The position numbers were made by a program, and so were the translations under genes. Under the pieces are notes generated by a model. That model searched no databases. It had not been told where the DNA came from and saw only the letters and a program-made list of their open reading frames with translations. Shown one piece after another: positions 13,211-26,039 of a DNA stretch of 64,000 bases (positions within the stretch are counted from its first letter, which is position 1; each line of letters begins with the position of its first letter). This stretch comes from Carya illinoinensis (lineage: Eukaryota; Streptophyta; Magnoliopsida; Fagales; Juglandaceae): positions 25,038,394-25,102,393 of the forward strand of contig NC_056765.1 in NCBI RefSeq assembly GCF_018687715.1, read 5' to 3'.

Positions 13211-13607
13211 GAAAAATGTTGAATTCGAGCTACTAGAAAGCAATAAAAAATGGACTGTGAATTCATGAGTCAATAGAGTAGAAGAAGGTCTAGCAAGCCA
13301 ACATCAGGATACTTGTTCCAAGCCATAAAGAAACTTATAATGGTTACCAGAAACTTGGTGGTAAAGACGTAACACCTTTCATCTACATCATCGTGGAAAA
13401 AGATATTATTGCAATCAAGCTAGATTAATTGGGAATAATCATGAACTGATGCAAGCACAAGAAGACATTTATATGAGTATACCCCTAAGCAATTAACTTA
13501 GCTTTGTACTTCTTAATACTTCCACTAAATTTATATTTAAAATATTTCAAACCAATTGAGTGTTTTCTTTGAGGAAAATCTATAGATAGTCTAATGTTAT
13601 GTTTGGG

Positions 13608-13835
13608 TGTCAAACTTATGTCGGTCTATTTCAAACTAATTATTGACAAAACTTACTATTTTATCAACTTTACATAAAAAATTAAACACATCTCAACCTA
13701 ATTCATACATTTAAACACATATCTCAACCTATTTTATAAATTTAAATATATTTCAATGAGACCCATAAAATATTACTATTTACAAATAAACTTAAATTAT
13801 TTGAAATCACCTCAGTACCCACCCAAATGGTAGCC
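13608..13835. mobile_element. MITE-like segment
   Basis: The segment runs from 'gtttgggtgtcaaacttatg' to 'cacccaaatggtagcc', with 'catctcaacctaatt' repeated inside. The ends are imperfect inverted repeats around GTTTGGGTG/CACCCAAA. It is non-coding. Confidence 0.4.
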
Positions 13836-13937
13836 TAAGGCTCTCTATAGAGAGTAGAGGACTAAAACTTCTATTTTTAAAACATCATTCCATTGGAAGA
13901 ATACAAGGTTCAAAATGAAATCTAATGACTAAACTAA

Positions 13938-14150
13938 AGGCCCTGTTTGGATATAAGATTTTTTTTTTTTTAATCTCATTTCATCATTATAATTTTTTTT
14001 AAATTTACACACAAAATATAATAAACAATTCAAACTTTTCAAATTCTAAAATAATAATAATATTTCAATAATATTTTATTCAATTTTCAACTTTTATTTT
14101 TACTTATCTCATCTCAACTAACTATTCAAACAATATCAAGGCTTACACCA
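13938..14150. mobile_element. A/T-rich MITE with GTTTGGATA-type ends
   Basis: The element begins near 'ccctgtttggatataaga' and ends near 'aactattcaaacaata'. The interior has 'aatctcatttcatcattata' and 'tctcatctcaacta'. It is the same broad family as the 12225-13210 copies. It is non-coding, about 200 bp. Confidence 0.55.
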
Positions 14151-14705
14151 TAGCCCAAACCTCTAAACTAAAAGCGAGATGTTTTTCTCTTTTAAAAAAA
14201 TATAAAAGAAATTATATTAAATAAAAATTTTAATGATGCCTCGTTTTAAATAATATTTAATGTGTGCAAGGCCCGATAGTTTTATACCTAATATAAAATA
14301 AGTTATATTTTTAAACAAGACTTTTTTAATTGAGGCCTAAGGAAAAAAAAAAAAAAAAAAATTGAAATGATGCCTCAGCCTCATTTTATCTAAAAACTTA
14401 GATAATATTTTACATATTAATATATATATCATTATTTATAAGTTCAAAAGTCACATTTAAAATTTTACCTTAGACCTTAATTTATATTGAACCGCTCCTG
14501 CAGATACAAAAATATAGAAAAGATAAAAAAGAGAGGAAAGAGCACAGTTTACTTTCTTAACCAAAACTTGAAAATGGTGAAGCAAGAGGCATATGTTGTC
14601 ACAAACCAAGATTTGGCATAGTAACATGGAACTACAAATCTCAACACTCACAACAATACTAGATCTCAAACATGGGAAGAAATATCATTTTTGAAGTAAA
14701 AGTTT
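14151..14705. other. Intergenic, no gene seen
   Basis: A/T-rich sequence with an A run (14343-14360). No convincing coding frame, RNA gene or terminal repeat was found. Confidence 0.5.
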
Positions 14706-15560
14706 TCTAAATAGAATACTAGACAAAACCTAAGTTCACTTGATGTATACATGAGAGATACCTAATTAAGAGGAAGAAGAAATTAATAGCAATAAGAAAG
14801 TCATGAAAGTTATATAAATATTGTCTAAAGGAATAATGTCTTGAAAAAGAAACATCCGAGATTCTCCATGTGAATGCTCCTTCATGACTTCGAAGCGTCA
14901 GTCTTTTCCTTCCTTCCTTCCTTCCTTCCATATGAGACAAATAGCTGGGGACCATATTCCCAATAGCTGCAACTTGTGGAAAGGCATAAAGACTTCTCCA
15001 ACTGACAAGAAAATCAACTACCTTGCCTTGGATAACCCATGCTAGCCCCTAATCCTGCTGAAGAAATCATCCCATGAGTACCTATTAACCTCAAAATGAA
15101 GAAACAAATGATCAACCCTATCACCAGTACTTTTCTTGCACATGATATATACATCACTGGTCTACAGCAATAATATGAGTACGCTTGTCTTCTTATCCTC
15201 GTGGAATATAACACGTTGAAGAATTTTACAATTGTATTATGTTCCCAATCGTGAGCTGTCCTAAGGAATTAAAAGTCCATTGAAAAGAACCATCTGGAAT
15301 CTCCATTATGTTTGCCACCACGCATGCATGCTTCTTGTCCCTGCACATGAATCCCATATATAGAAGGGAGTTGTCCTGAAGGTCTTTAAGTTCACACTAA
15401 ATGCTATGCCACAATATAATTATAGAACCATCTCCATCGCACATTTTAGTGTGTAGAGAGAATACTCCCACCTGTTTTTGATGTTTTTCTATAAACTCAT
15501 TCTATAAGCACCTTGCGTCTACACCCTTATACAGCACCATCCTTCCTAGGGAAACCCCTC
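14706..15560 (-). pseudogene. Degraded LINE 3' region (minus strand)
   Basis: On the minus strand, broken frames carry pieces reminiscent of the zf-RVT tail of plant LINEs. These include a stretch resembling '...DDFFS...VVDFLVSW', then 'GNMVPSYL' with a following Lys/Arg-rich run. Several stops and frameshifts interrupt it. A (TTCC)n microsatellite (about 14907-14928) lies inside. The assignment rests on faint motif resemblance only. Confidence 0.3.
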
Positions 15561-15612
15561 AATCTTTGGGATCAATCTTCACCTTTCACAAACCTACCTC
15601 TCATGTTGGTAT

Positions 15613-15868
15613 TGTTAAGAAAAATATAAACAATTTAAATTTACATTTTCCTATCAGTTTAAATATTTTGAAATAAGTAATGATTTAACATGGTATCAGA
15701 GCAAAGGTCTTAGTTTGGATTCTGACTTTGCATTCTACGTCATTTAGTTAAATTTTCCACGTGTTGAACTCGCTTATTGGGGGGTGATATAAAATATATA
15801 TATATATAAATTATTAAAATCTATCTCTTGTTATTAGTTTAAACTTTTAAGACAAATAGTAATTTAAT
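15613..15868 (+). mobile_element. TRIM-like miniature LTR retrotransposon
   Basis: A 78-bp TG...CA segment (15613-15690) is followed at once by TGGTATCAGAGC (15691-15702), complementary to the 3' end of initiator tRNA-Met. An ~80-bp interior ends in a GGGGGG polypurine tract (15779-15784). A second, diverged copy of the terminal segment (15785 to about 15868) begins TGATATAAAA and shares the 'agtttaaa...aa(t/g)taatttaa' tail. The structure LTR-PBS-PPT-LTR with no coding capacity is that of a terminal-repeat retrotransposon in miniature. Confidence 0.55.
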
Positions 15869-15976
15869 CGATATCACCGCAACCATTTCTTCAAGAGTGC
15901 CTAATTGAATGCCCTCATATTTCAGTCCCCCTAGCCACCTTCCAAAATTGGAGAGCATACCTTCCCTGAGTTGACT

Positions 15977-16198
15977 AGGTATGGTTTGGTGAGTGAGAAC
16001 TTTGAGATGAGAATTTTGAGTTTTAAGATAAAATATTAAAATATTATATTTTAATATTATTATTGTTTTAGGATTTGAAAAAATTAATAAAAAGTTGAAT
16101 TATTTATTATATTTTGTATGGAGATTTGGAAAAGTTGTAATGATAAGATGAGAATTTTTCGTTTGATCTGAGAATTTTTCTTGGGCCAAACCGAACCA
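15977..16198. mobile_element. MITE related to the copy in OTLD1 intron 2
   Basis: The ends AGGTATGGTTTGG and CCAAACCGAACCA match those of 8824-9015 with a few changes. The interior shares 'gagatgagaattttgag' and the 'atttattatattttgtatgg' block. ACTA occurs next to both GG...CC termini (15974-15977 and 16198-16201) and may be a target duplication. Confidence 0.65.
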
Positions 16199-16307
16199 CT
16201 AAATTTACCTTCTTCACTTAGTCCACTCCAAGGAAGTCACATTCAAGCTTTCCAATGCAATTTGACAAACTAGCTGTAAGAGGGAACAAAAAGAACTATC
16301 AAGTGGT

Positions 16308-16338
<31 letters not shown>

Positions 16339-16823
16339 TTACCCTTTAATTACGGTGGTCACATTTTGATTAGTACAACCTCTTCTGAAAAACTAATATG
16401 GGTGTAAATTTGAGAAAATGTGTAATTCAAGTCCGTAAGAAGATGAAAAGCATATTCTTGTATATAAGAATCATTGGAATTGTGTAAAGGACCATAGGAG
16501 CATTGTTAACTTCACCCATAACTCTTTCAGCTTTATAAAATAAGAGCTAATAGATATATGCTTTTGTGAAAGTGAAGCTAAAGCCTTCTTAGGTTGAAAA
16601 AAACGTGGTACATTTTCTTGAGAAAGTCTTTTGTTAAACCTAACCACACATCTCCAGTAGTAGTCACATATATCACACTAACAATAATTTCTTTGGACAA
16701 AGAATTTTCAGATTTTGTTAATGTAATTTCAAGAAAATTATTCACAATAGTAGAGAAATCCATAAAAGATTTTTCACCATTAGAAGATGAGTTTGAACTT
16801 TTAGAATCTAAACTATCGCTAAG

Positions 16824-18190
16824 TGATTACGCCCAAAGAATAACGCGGTAGTTGTAGCACAGCTTTGGGGTGTCGATTCCACAAGGAGACAAATTAAAAG
16901 AATAGCAAGAAGAACAAAGAAACTAAAGAAAAAATATTAAATAAGTAATAGAGAACAAAAATTAATTTTAAATGTAAATTCAAGTGAAGCAAAGTGATTA
17001 ACAGAAAAAGTACTCAAATTTAACAAACAGTAGAGCGTCGGGAATTCCTTGCACAAATCTGGTATTTTAATTATTCTTAATTCATTGGATAACTCAATTA
17101 GGAACTCAATTCCCGCAATTCCCAATCGGAAGGTATAGATTTATAAACCGGACTTAAATCAAATGTAACCCTTTGAAAAAACATTCACCACTTTTAAAAA
17201 ACGTGAATTACTACCCCTATTGATAAAATCCAATGACGACAATATACTCAGGAAGCGATATTGCAGCAAAAAACTAAATCAATATAGATAAATAATTGAT
17301 CTAAACATAATCAAAGAACTAATCCATTCAATATAAAAAGCATGACTGAATCCATAAACACAATAAATTCTATGATTATTCGAAGAAGAAAACATCAACG
17401 ATGAATTGAGAATGATAAAACAAAAGAGTTTTAGCAATTGAAAATCAAATAATGAATTAAGAATAAATTAGAAATACCATCTAATGTGCAAGTTCATCCC
17501 TAACCCTACTTGAGAATTTAGTTACTCATAAATATAATGGACAACAAAAATCTCCAGAGAAAACTGAAGCGAACGGTGGCCATGGAAGTGATTTTCTCCT
17601 CTCTTCAGATCTGCCTCTTGTGCCTCTTCCTCCTCCATTTCATGCTAATGATATGCTTATATAGGGTAAGAAAGAAACCCTAATGTCCTCTTGATTTCCG
17701 CATAAAAAAAATCGCCTAAATTTTAGGACTTATCTTGGCAGCCACGTATAGCCTTCAGGAGTTCGAATTTGGAAATCCTTATTAGAGATAAAATTATAGC
17801 ACTTTAAGATAGTTTTCCAATGCATCAAGAATCACATCAATCTGATATATGAGTAAAAAGATACAGTCAAAACACTAAAGTATGTTCAGACTGTCTCCTA
17901 GCGAATTTCGGACTTGGACTTATTGTGGTTTCATTTTGTGATTTTTTTTTTCTTTTTATTTTCTTCCAAATTGCTCTCAAACCCCATGAATGTCCTCCTT
18001 TGAATTTGACTGGGCTTGACTTGCTCTTTTATAAACTCTGAAATTAGATATAAAAAAACTGCTTAGGAGTATCCCAACGTAAATAGAAATTCAATTTAAG
18101 AATACACATTAATTCCTATAATTTCTATTCACATTTTAGCATTTTAGTCCAATAATAGGGTATATAGAGTGCACTTTCGCACACTCATCA
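16824..18190. mobile_element. Solo LTR (1367 bp) inserted in the Copia gag, TSD CTAAG
   Basis: The insert starts TGATTACGCC and ends CACTCATCA (TG...CA). It is flanked by the 5-bp duplication CTAAG at 16819-16823 and 18191-18195. Removing it and one CTAAG rejoins the interrupted Copia gag frame. There is no coding sequence inside, so a solo LTR formed by LTR-LTR recombination, or a non-autonomous element, fits. Confidence 0.75.
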
Positions 18191-19151
18191 CTAAGTATGA
18201 CATTCAACGCTTTTCCTTTATTTTTCTTAAAATTTAGACACTCAATTCTTATATGATCATATCCAGAACATTCATGACACTATACCTTATCCTTATTTTT
18301 AGTTTTTTTCTTTCTTCCAATTTTCAGATTCGTTTTTCTTAACAAAAATATTTTTTTCCTCGTTTTTGTATACCATTTGCTTTTTATTAAACATAAATTT
18401 TCTGAATTTTCTCGAAAACAGAGGAATCTCCTCATCATTTAGAATTTCTTCATCAGAAAAATCCTCATGATTTTCTTCTATAGTTTTTAAGGCAATGGAC
18501 TTATATTTTCTTGCTTGAGGAAGCGAAGATTCATATGTTTGTAAAGAACCTACCAGTTCTTCTACCCTTATTGCATCCAGATCTTTACTTTCTTCAATAG
18601 CAGTAACTTTGGGTCGAAATCTTTCAGGAAAAGACCTTAGAATCTTCCTCACAACTCTTGAATCTCCAATCTTTTCTTCAAGATTAAAATTGGAATTCAC
18701 AATGTCATTTACTTTAGCATAAAAGTCATTAAAACTTTCATCTTCCAGCATTTTAATCTCTTCAACCTTAGAGGTTAACAATTGTAATTTTGAGTTTTTC
18801 ACAATTTTTGTTCCTTCATGCATAACCTCCAGAATATCCCATGTCTCTTTAGCAATCTCACACATGGAGATTCTCTTAAATTCTCCTGGAGATACAGCCA
18901 TGAATATAGCATTCAACCCCTTACTATTCCAATTTCAATTGCTAACTTCTTCTTTCGTCCAAACATCAATATTTGTTTCTAGTTTGATCCATCTCCATAC
19001 AATCGAATACCACACTTGTTCATCCAACGATTTGAGGAAGGCTTGCATGCATACTTTCCAATATGCATAATTTTTCCCATTGAAGTGCGGCGGGGCAGTC
19101 AATGACGACATATTGCAGGGGCACAGATCACACTCGAATGAGTGAACCATA

Positions 19152-19162
19152 CTCTGATACCA
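19152..19162 (-). other. tRNA-Met primer-binding site of the Copia element
   Basis: TGGTATCAGAG on the minus strand lies two bases inside the LTR end. It matches the complement of the initiator tRNA-Met 3' end, the usual primer of plant Copia elements. Confidence 0.8.
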
Positions 19163-19164
19163 AT

Positions 19165-19982
19165 TGAGATTCCCAACGTGTCCCTGTAAACCATTAAATT
19201 TTCAACCAATTTATTTGAACAAATTGGTTAGATCTGAATTATTAAGATTATAAAATGAATCAAATATTTTAAAATAAATAATCAACTTTATAAGACACAA
19301 CGATTGGTTATGAATGGAAACCTTTTAAAGAACTCTTTAAGGTAAAACCCTACGGGGCAGCCAAACCTAGGAACGTCAATCTTATTATTTGAAGATCAAT
19401 TATAAGCAATCATCAATTACAAAACCTTTACAATTCGACTCTCTTACTTGCCTAGACAAACGACCCGTTTGTCTTCTACCACAGTAGCAATCAGAACCTC
19501 TGGCTATCTTCAAATTTTGACTTTCCTTCTGAAACTCCATAGGCTGAAATCCAATCGATATTTCTTCACGTTCAAAGCATGATCACATTCAAGAAGATAT
19601 GAAAAACCAAACAAAAATTCTCAAGTGAATTTTCTCCCACAAATGCTCAGAATATTCTCTCTAGAATTCGTGGCTCAAACTTCTTACTTAGATAGAAAAC
19701 CGAATTCCTTTAAATAGAAAGTCTAGAAAGAGTTCCAGTCACAGTAGGATTCTACTGACGGTTAGCAACAGTCGCGAAGATGTGTTTCGACGGACTGCTA
19801 ACATTTCGCAATAACATTCTTCTGTATTGACTAATCTATGTTCAGCTTTCTTCTGGATAAATACAGATCCATCAGGACTCAATTTTAACCTCAATGACTT
19901 ATCTAAACAACACCTAAGACTTCTAGATAGACTCAACATTGTTTAGAAATAAAATTAATAATTATTTTATATTCATCCAACA
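19165..19982 (-). mobile_element. 5' LTR of the truncated Copia element
   Basis: On the minus strand the segment begins TGTTGGATGAATA and ends GGGAATCTCA, directly before the tRNA-Met primer site. It is 818 bp. The partner 3' LTR is not visible in the window. Confidence 0.7.
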
Positions 19983-22407
19983 ATTTCAAATAAGTCGATA
20001 AGACAAGCCTTATTATCTAGTCATCTAATTCTAGCTAATTTTTGCCTTTACATCCACATTGAACAATTACGGTCGGTTGCTCCTGCATATTTCATCTTGT
20101 CGGTCAGTATCAGTTTTACCCAAAAACCTTGCCGATGAGGTCAATTTTCACCCCTACTTCACGCAATAGGGAATTGACATTGTGGCCCCCTTGCTATATA
20201 TATATATATATAGTGTCACTATACATTGTGCCAAGTACAAAAGATTCACTTTCATAAACATAAAAGTGATAAGACATATTTTATATAAATCTTTCATTCA
20301 TTCAATTATATATAGTGATGCTATATATATATATATAGTCACAAACATAAAGTCACTTTCATTCATGCGTCACATGTAATAATAAAGGTGTATGAAAAGG
20401 GGTTGTCAAAGAACGGTAGATACATACATACATATATATAAATATACATACATATATATATATATATATATATGTGCATACATAATTTGCAAAATGACAT
20501 TTTGTATATATAATAAGCAGTAAAAAGGTATAAATATAGTGATCACGTACTTGAGCCTTATGCAAAAGTCACCTTTACATAGAAAAACATCTTTCATGCT
20601 ATTTGACAACATTCTCGTCACTTGGCACCTACATTTAGCATGCCATTACGTCAATTTCATTTTTAAGCACACAATTAAATTAAAGACTTAGAAACTCACG
20701 TAATGGGGCTACACATGACCCTAGACCTATAATATTGTGTCCTTAAGAAACTTCCACTTGACCTCCTAAAAATTCAATCATCCAACTGGTGACTTTATGT
20801 TAAGTCCTTAACCTACTTCAACTCGTAGTTCCATAATCATTAAACCTTGATAAAAATAATGGTGACCACCTTTCTTCCTAGCTTAAGCCCATAAAATTTA
20901 TTCATGACAAGTATTAATCTCAATTGCATCAAACCCATGCAACTTCCATTTTAACCATATACGTCGAACAAGACAAATCTATAATTCACATAACCTGATC
21001 ATGATTTCATGCACGTACGCCCATTATGTTAAGAATCATCACGGCCTTGCACTTAAATAATTCATCTTCCAAAACCATTCCCTCTTATTAAGATGCATAC
21101 ATAAAAACCCTAATTCAACTCCATAACTCAAAATAACAAATATTCATCCTATAACCATTATTTGGGCCGACCTAATTAATTTAACCATCAAAATCACATG
21201 ATAATTTACATCCTTAAAATAAATATCCATGTGACACAAAAACATATTGTTTAACCTAAATGACTAAATCCTCATGATTTTCATGTCCAATCAACTCATC
21301 CTAATGACATAAACCCTAAAATCATATAAACTCCATAAGTTGATCTTATAACATTGCCCATGCAAACTCGAGTAATGCATTCAGTCACTTAATGCATGAG
21401 AACTCGCATTACAACTAGCACTCATCTCGTGTTACAACTTGCACGTAATCGGGTAATGCATGTACTGATCACTTAATGCATGAGGCAACCCATAAACTCA
21501 ACTGTAATGAACCCTTACTTTATATGATGACACTAACTAAGACCCCAATATCCAAACCCAAGCACTCATCTCCCTTAACTTATCAACATAAAACCTCAAG
21601 CATATTTAACTCATACGTAGCTAGCTAGTAGCTATAACCCGCAACTTTCATGACCCATAACCTCTTGCCCGATCCGTATTAACCTATAACCCATGATCCC
21701 TAAAGCACTAAACATAATTATGGACCTGAACTATAACCATATATCCAACATAACCCATGTCTGCCCATGACATAGTTGCTATTCAATGAGCGTGTTAGAG
21801 GCTTACCTAGAGAGAGTTAACAGTACTGCCTACGTTGGAGGGTTAGAGATCATAGAATATCACTGGTTGGGCATGGACTGAGTTGGTGGCTGCTTGTTGC
21901 TTCAATTAGGTGCAACTTGGCTAGTCTTTATGGTTTGGTGAAGCAACTACTTTTGGCATGATTTTGAGACGTTGGTTTGTGCTAGCTGAAACTACAGGTT
22001 GAGGGAGGTGGTGGCTTCCATAGCTTGGAGAGAAGTGATGCCATTGTTTCCTTGGACAGGGCACAATATAGTTGATCCATTGGGCTGAGGAAGTTCGGTG
22101 CATTAAATTGGTGCAGCGTGGGCTGGCTACATAGGGTATAATGGTGGAGTACAGTGGCTCAAGGGTGTTCCCAGTTGTGTTCGATCGTGCTAGGCAAAGA
22201 AGTAAGAAAGCTTGCTCAGTTTCAGCTTCCTAAAAGTAGAGGTTGCGGTGGCATGTGCGAGGAGGCGTGAGGGATGTGTAGCATGCCTAGGGTACTGATG
22301 GTGATTTCACTTAGAGGGTTAGGGCCTCTGTGGGTATGGAAGAATTGAGAAAGAAAAGATAGAGAAGTTTGTATCGTATTTTGCTTGAATGCATACTCCC
22401 TTCTAAC
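19983..22407. other. Non-coding A/T-rich stretch with microsatellites
   Basis: No gene or protein domain is recognised. (TA)n runs lie at about 20195-20212 and 20324-20337, and a TA/CA/TG-rich microsatellite at about 20423-20475. The part from roughly 21800 to 22400 may belong to the 3' LTR of the neighbouring gypsy element, but its outer boundary cannot be fixed by eye. Confidence 0.4.
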
Positions 22408-23011
22408 TAGGGGTGTCAAATCGTGTTAACGGGTCGTATTCATGTCGTGTCAAAGTATGTATATTATACTATATAGGTCAACCATAATCCGACCCGTTAA
22501 GCTTATCATGTCAAAATCTCAAACCCTAACACAACTTATTAACATAACAGGTCGTGTCATGTCAACCCATTTTGACCCATTAGTGAATATTACAAAATAG
22601 ATTAACATAACACAATATGACCCGTTTCAAAATGTTTATGTAAATGGGTTGAATAGGCTAAAAATTAACCCAATTAAATTTAGCTTAATTTTATATAAAT
22701 GTTAAAATCATAATATCTATAAAAATTATAAAACTAACTACAAGTCTAAAATTACAATCCAAACAATAAAAATATCGAAATTAAAATTCTAACAATTTTA
22801 CTTTTAGATATAAGGGTATAATTATAACTTTAACTTTCTTAACGTGTCATAAGGGTCAAAATGGGTTGACCTGTTATCAACCTGTTAAGCAATGATGTCT
22901 TAACGGGTCAACCTGTTTTGATCCGAACCTGTTAAGATTAAACTCTAATCCGCTATTAGCGTGTCATGTTCGTGTTGGATTAACAAGTCGTGTAACATAT
23001 TGACACCCCTA
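22408..23011. mobile_element. Complete hAT-type MITE (604 bp), TSD CTTCTAAC
   Basis: The ends are TAGGGGTGTCAA and TTGACACCCCTA, perfect 12-bp inverted repeats. They are flanked by identical 8-bp direct repeats CTTCTAAC (22400-22407 and 23012-23019). Eight-base duplications and TAGGGGTG-type tips are typical of hAT elements. Subterminal regions carry repeated 'aacgggtc' and 'tgacccgtt' motifs. There is no transposase. Confidence 0.88.
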
Positions 23012-23019
23012 CTTCTAAC

Positions 23020-23359
23020 AAAAATTTTTACAATATTCTTCCATAACTAACTATATTAGTGCAAGTAAAAGTTGTACTCATGAGTATCTAAGGGAAATAA
23101 CAGTAATGACCAAGGGCTTGGTAGCCCATCTACTTATGGACCTAGGTCCTTAAAAGATAACAAAGCAAACTAACAAACTAAACATAACAAAGTCCAAAGA
23201 CAAAGCATGGAAGCATAGCGTAGAAGCCCATCCAAACTTTAGCCCATCTCAACCCTCAACCTTAACAACATCAGACTTAGCCCTAACACTGACCACTTCT
23301 CCTCTTCACTTCATTAGACTTAACCTTGGTTATCTCTACCATCACTGCTAGGGTGTTAC
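23020..23359 (-). mobile_element. Start of 3' LTR of the gypsy element (minus strand)
   Basis: On the minus strand, just after the end of the polyprotein remnant, the sequence begins TGTAACACCCTAGCAG, a common gypsy LTR start. The hAT MITE at 22408-23011 is inserted in it. How far the LTR continues towards lower coordinates is uncertain. Confidence 0.45.
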
Positions 23360-23369
23360 AATATCCGCA

Positions 23370-26035
23370 CCATCTAAAGCACCTTGCCCACAAGGTGCGA
23401 GAAGGTGGCCTTTAGCTTGTAGTAGTTTTCCCACATTGCATTGTCTCTGTTGATTCGATGGTAGGCATTGTCTCTCTCGATCTTGGCCCTACCATCGAAT
23501 CAACAAATCTGTCACCGCCTATTGTTAATTGGCTAAACCCGTCGATCTAGGACCTCCTCAGGTTCTAGTTGTAACATTCCTTGAGAGTTGACTGGTGCTA
23601 GCCTTGACATGGCCAAAATAACCTCTCCCAATTGTCTTTTAAGTTGTGAAATATGGAAAACATGGTGAATCAGAGTCTATACGCTACTTCCCTCACTTTT
23701 TCCTCAATCTCGAATGGCCTATTGAAGTGGGGGGCTAGCTTGAGATTTTGGTGTTGAGCCATCGATGTCTGGCGGTAAGACTGCAACATAAGTAGACTCA
23801 CTCCCCCACTTGTAAAGTTTGCTCTTTTCTATGCAAGTCAACATTTTGTTTTCATTCTTTGTTGAGGTTCTGTTTAAAGAGTTGCAAGATGTAGTAGTAT
23901 CAAGACCTTAGTGTAGCTTCCACCTCTTCAACTATTGTAGTTCCTGGATTGTAAGATAGTAACCTAGGTGTTGGGGGGAGGGTACTCGTACAATGCCTCA
24001 AAGGCTGTGATCTTGCTAGAGGCATGTGGATTGGTGTTGTACTACCATTCTGCCAATGGAACCTGACCCAATCTTTGGCTTTGTCCCCCACGGAATATCT
24101 GAGATATATCTCTAAGCTTTTACTCACCAATTCAAATTGCCCATTAGTATGGGGGTGATAGACTGTGCGAAAGCCAACTGGACCCCTTGTGCCTTAAACA
24201 ACTCCCTCCAAAAAAGGCTAGTAAAAGTGATGTCCCGATTTGAAAGGATAGAGTGAGATAGTCCATGTATCTTAAAATGTGTTTGATAAACAGTTAAGCA
24301 ACTGTTTTGGCTAAATTGGGGTGACGTATAGGTGTAAAATGATTGTACTTGGTCAAGTAGTCCACCACTACCCACAGTGTACTAAAATAATCCGAGGTAG
24401 GCAAACCCTTTATGAAATCCACGGTTATTTGAGACCATGGCTTGGAAGGAATGGGTAAGGGTTACAGTAGCCCATACGGAGGGTAGTCTCATTTTTTTAG
24501 CAGTTTGGCAAATATCACATCTCTGAAAAAACTTCTGGACATCAATTTTTAGTCTAGGCCAATAAAATTCCTTCCTTGCTCTTTGGATAGTTTTATCAAA
24601 TCCTAAGGATAGTTTTATCAAATCCTAAATGACCACCCCAAGAACTCCCATGTGCAAATTGAAGTAACTTAGCCTTGAGGTCAGATACATTGGCTATGTA
24701 CATCCATCCCTTGTAAAACAGGAGGCCTTCTCTCATAGAATAATGTTGATTTAGTTGTCCTGAGTGATATTTAGCCACCAATTCTTATATGTTAGAATCT
24801 TTGTCATACCTTAGCTTGATCTCTTCTAGCCACTCAATTGAGGGTGTTAATAATAAGGCCAGGGAAATCTCCTCATCCTCCTTTCAAGATAGAGCATCTA
24901 CTATATTTTTATGTCCGTTTTTGTATTCAACTAAAAAACCATATCCTAGCAACTTATTCAACCATTTCTGCTACATAGGTGTGCCAATTTTCTAGTCCAA
25001 AAGATATTTTAAACCGTAGCGGTTTGTTTGGACCACAAAAGACCTACCCAATAGATAGGGCCTCCACTTTTGGATGGCAATTACTAAGGCATATAATTCC
25101 TTCTCATACATGGATAGTAAAAGGGTCTTCCTTCCAAGGTCTAACTGAGAAATGAAATTGGTCTACCTTGTTGCATTAGGATTGCCCCCACTCCTTTTTT
25201 TGAGGCATCACACTCAATTAAAAATGGCTTTTAGAAATCCAGAAGAGCCATCACATGTGGCTCAATCAAAGCCTTCTTCAAAACCTGGAAGGTTATTTCA
25301 GCAGCATCATCCCATTTAAAATTATTTTACCTTGACAAAACTATGAGGGTAGTAGTTATGCTCCCATAACTCTTGACAAAGCGTATGTAATAACCAGTTA
25401 AGCCTAAGAATCCTCTTAAGGCCTTTAATGTCTTAGGCTTAGGCCACTTAATCAAGGCTCTTATTTCTCAGGGTCTGCTCTCACTCCCTATTTTGAAATC
25501 AATTGTCCCAAATATCCAACTTCCTGGCACCTGAATTTACATTTGGATTTCTTAGCAAACAATTGGTGTTTCCTCAAGCGATGCAGGCTTATCTCCAAGC
25601 GTTTCTAATGTTTTTCTTCACTGTTGTTGTACACTAGCATGTCATAGAAAAACCAAAATCAGAATAAACTTTCTCAAATAAGGCCTGAAAACCTCATTCA
25701 TAAGACTCTAAAAAGTAGATGGGACATTTGTTAGCCCAACGAGCATGACCAAAAGCTCATAGGCCTAACCCTAATATGGTGGTTCCCAAATATGAGATCT
25801 AGCTTGGAAAACAGTTTGTATCCACTCAACTCATCCAAAAGTTCTTCCATTATGGGGATAGGAAATTTATCCTTTATAGTGACGCTATTTAAGACCCTAT
25901 AGTCAACACGCATTCACTAAGACCAAAGTAAGATCTTTGACTTGGTTGTATCACCCTAGAGTGTAAGAACTCTTTTACAATTTTCTCAATTTCATTCTTC
26001 TGATAAAAATGATATCTATAGGGTCAAGCAGACAC
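23370..26035 (-). pseudogene. Ty3/gypsy polyprotein remnant (RT to chromodomain)
   Basis: On the minus strand, broken frames occur in the order expected for gypsy pol. An RT start has 'RPYRYHFYQKNEIEKIV' (about 26030-25960) and '[21 protein letters not shown]' is at about 25910-25850. RNase H-like debris lies around 25100-25000. An integrase zinc-binding region and core follow (24780-24130; 'RCDICQTAK' at about 24510, with 'HGLSHSILSNRDI' near 24240). A chromodomain-like end is at about 23430. Stops and frameshifts are frequent throughout, so nothing can be translated whole. The element is dead. Confidence 0.8.
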
Positions 26036-26039
26036 AAGT

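Larger units (their letters stand above)
16560..19164 (-). pseudogene. Copia-type gag fragment, split by a solo LTR
   Basis: Reading on the minus strand from about 19140 to 18191, frames encode a Copia gag. It has an N-terminal 'PPHFNGKNYAYW' motif, a UBN2-type body (18299-18916) and a CHEC...H...C zinc knuckle (about 18210-18300). Stops break the frame near 18930 and at the knuckle. The Ser-rich sequence after the knuckle resumes on the far side of the insertion (16823 to about 16580), showing that gag was continuous before the insertion. Protease, integrase and RT are not found. The element is dead and truncated. Confidence 0.8.

Noticed and set aside
15691..15703. TGGTATCAGAGC as part of a tRNA gene
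   Set aside because: It is the complement of the tRNA 3' end, as expected for a retroelement primer site. No cloverleaf surrounds it here, nor at 19152 or 40617.
16594..16851. Plus-strand 85-aa frame
   Set aside because: The minus strand carries the Copia gag continuation here, and the plus frame crosses the solo-LTR boundary.
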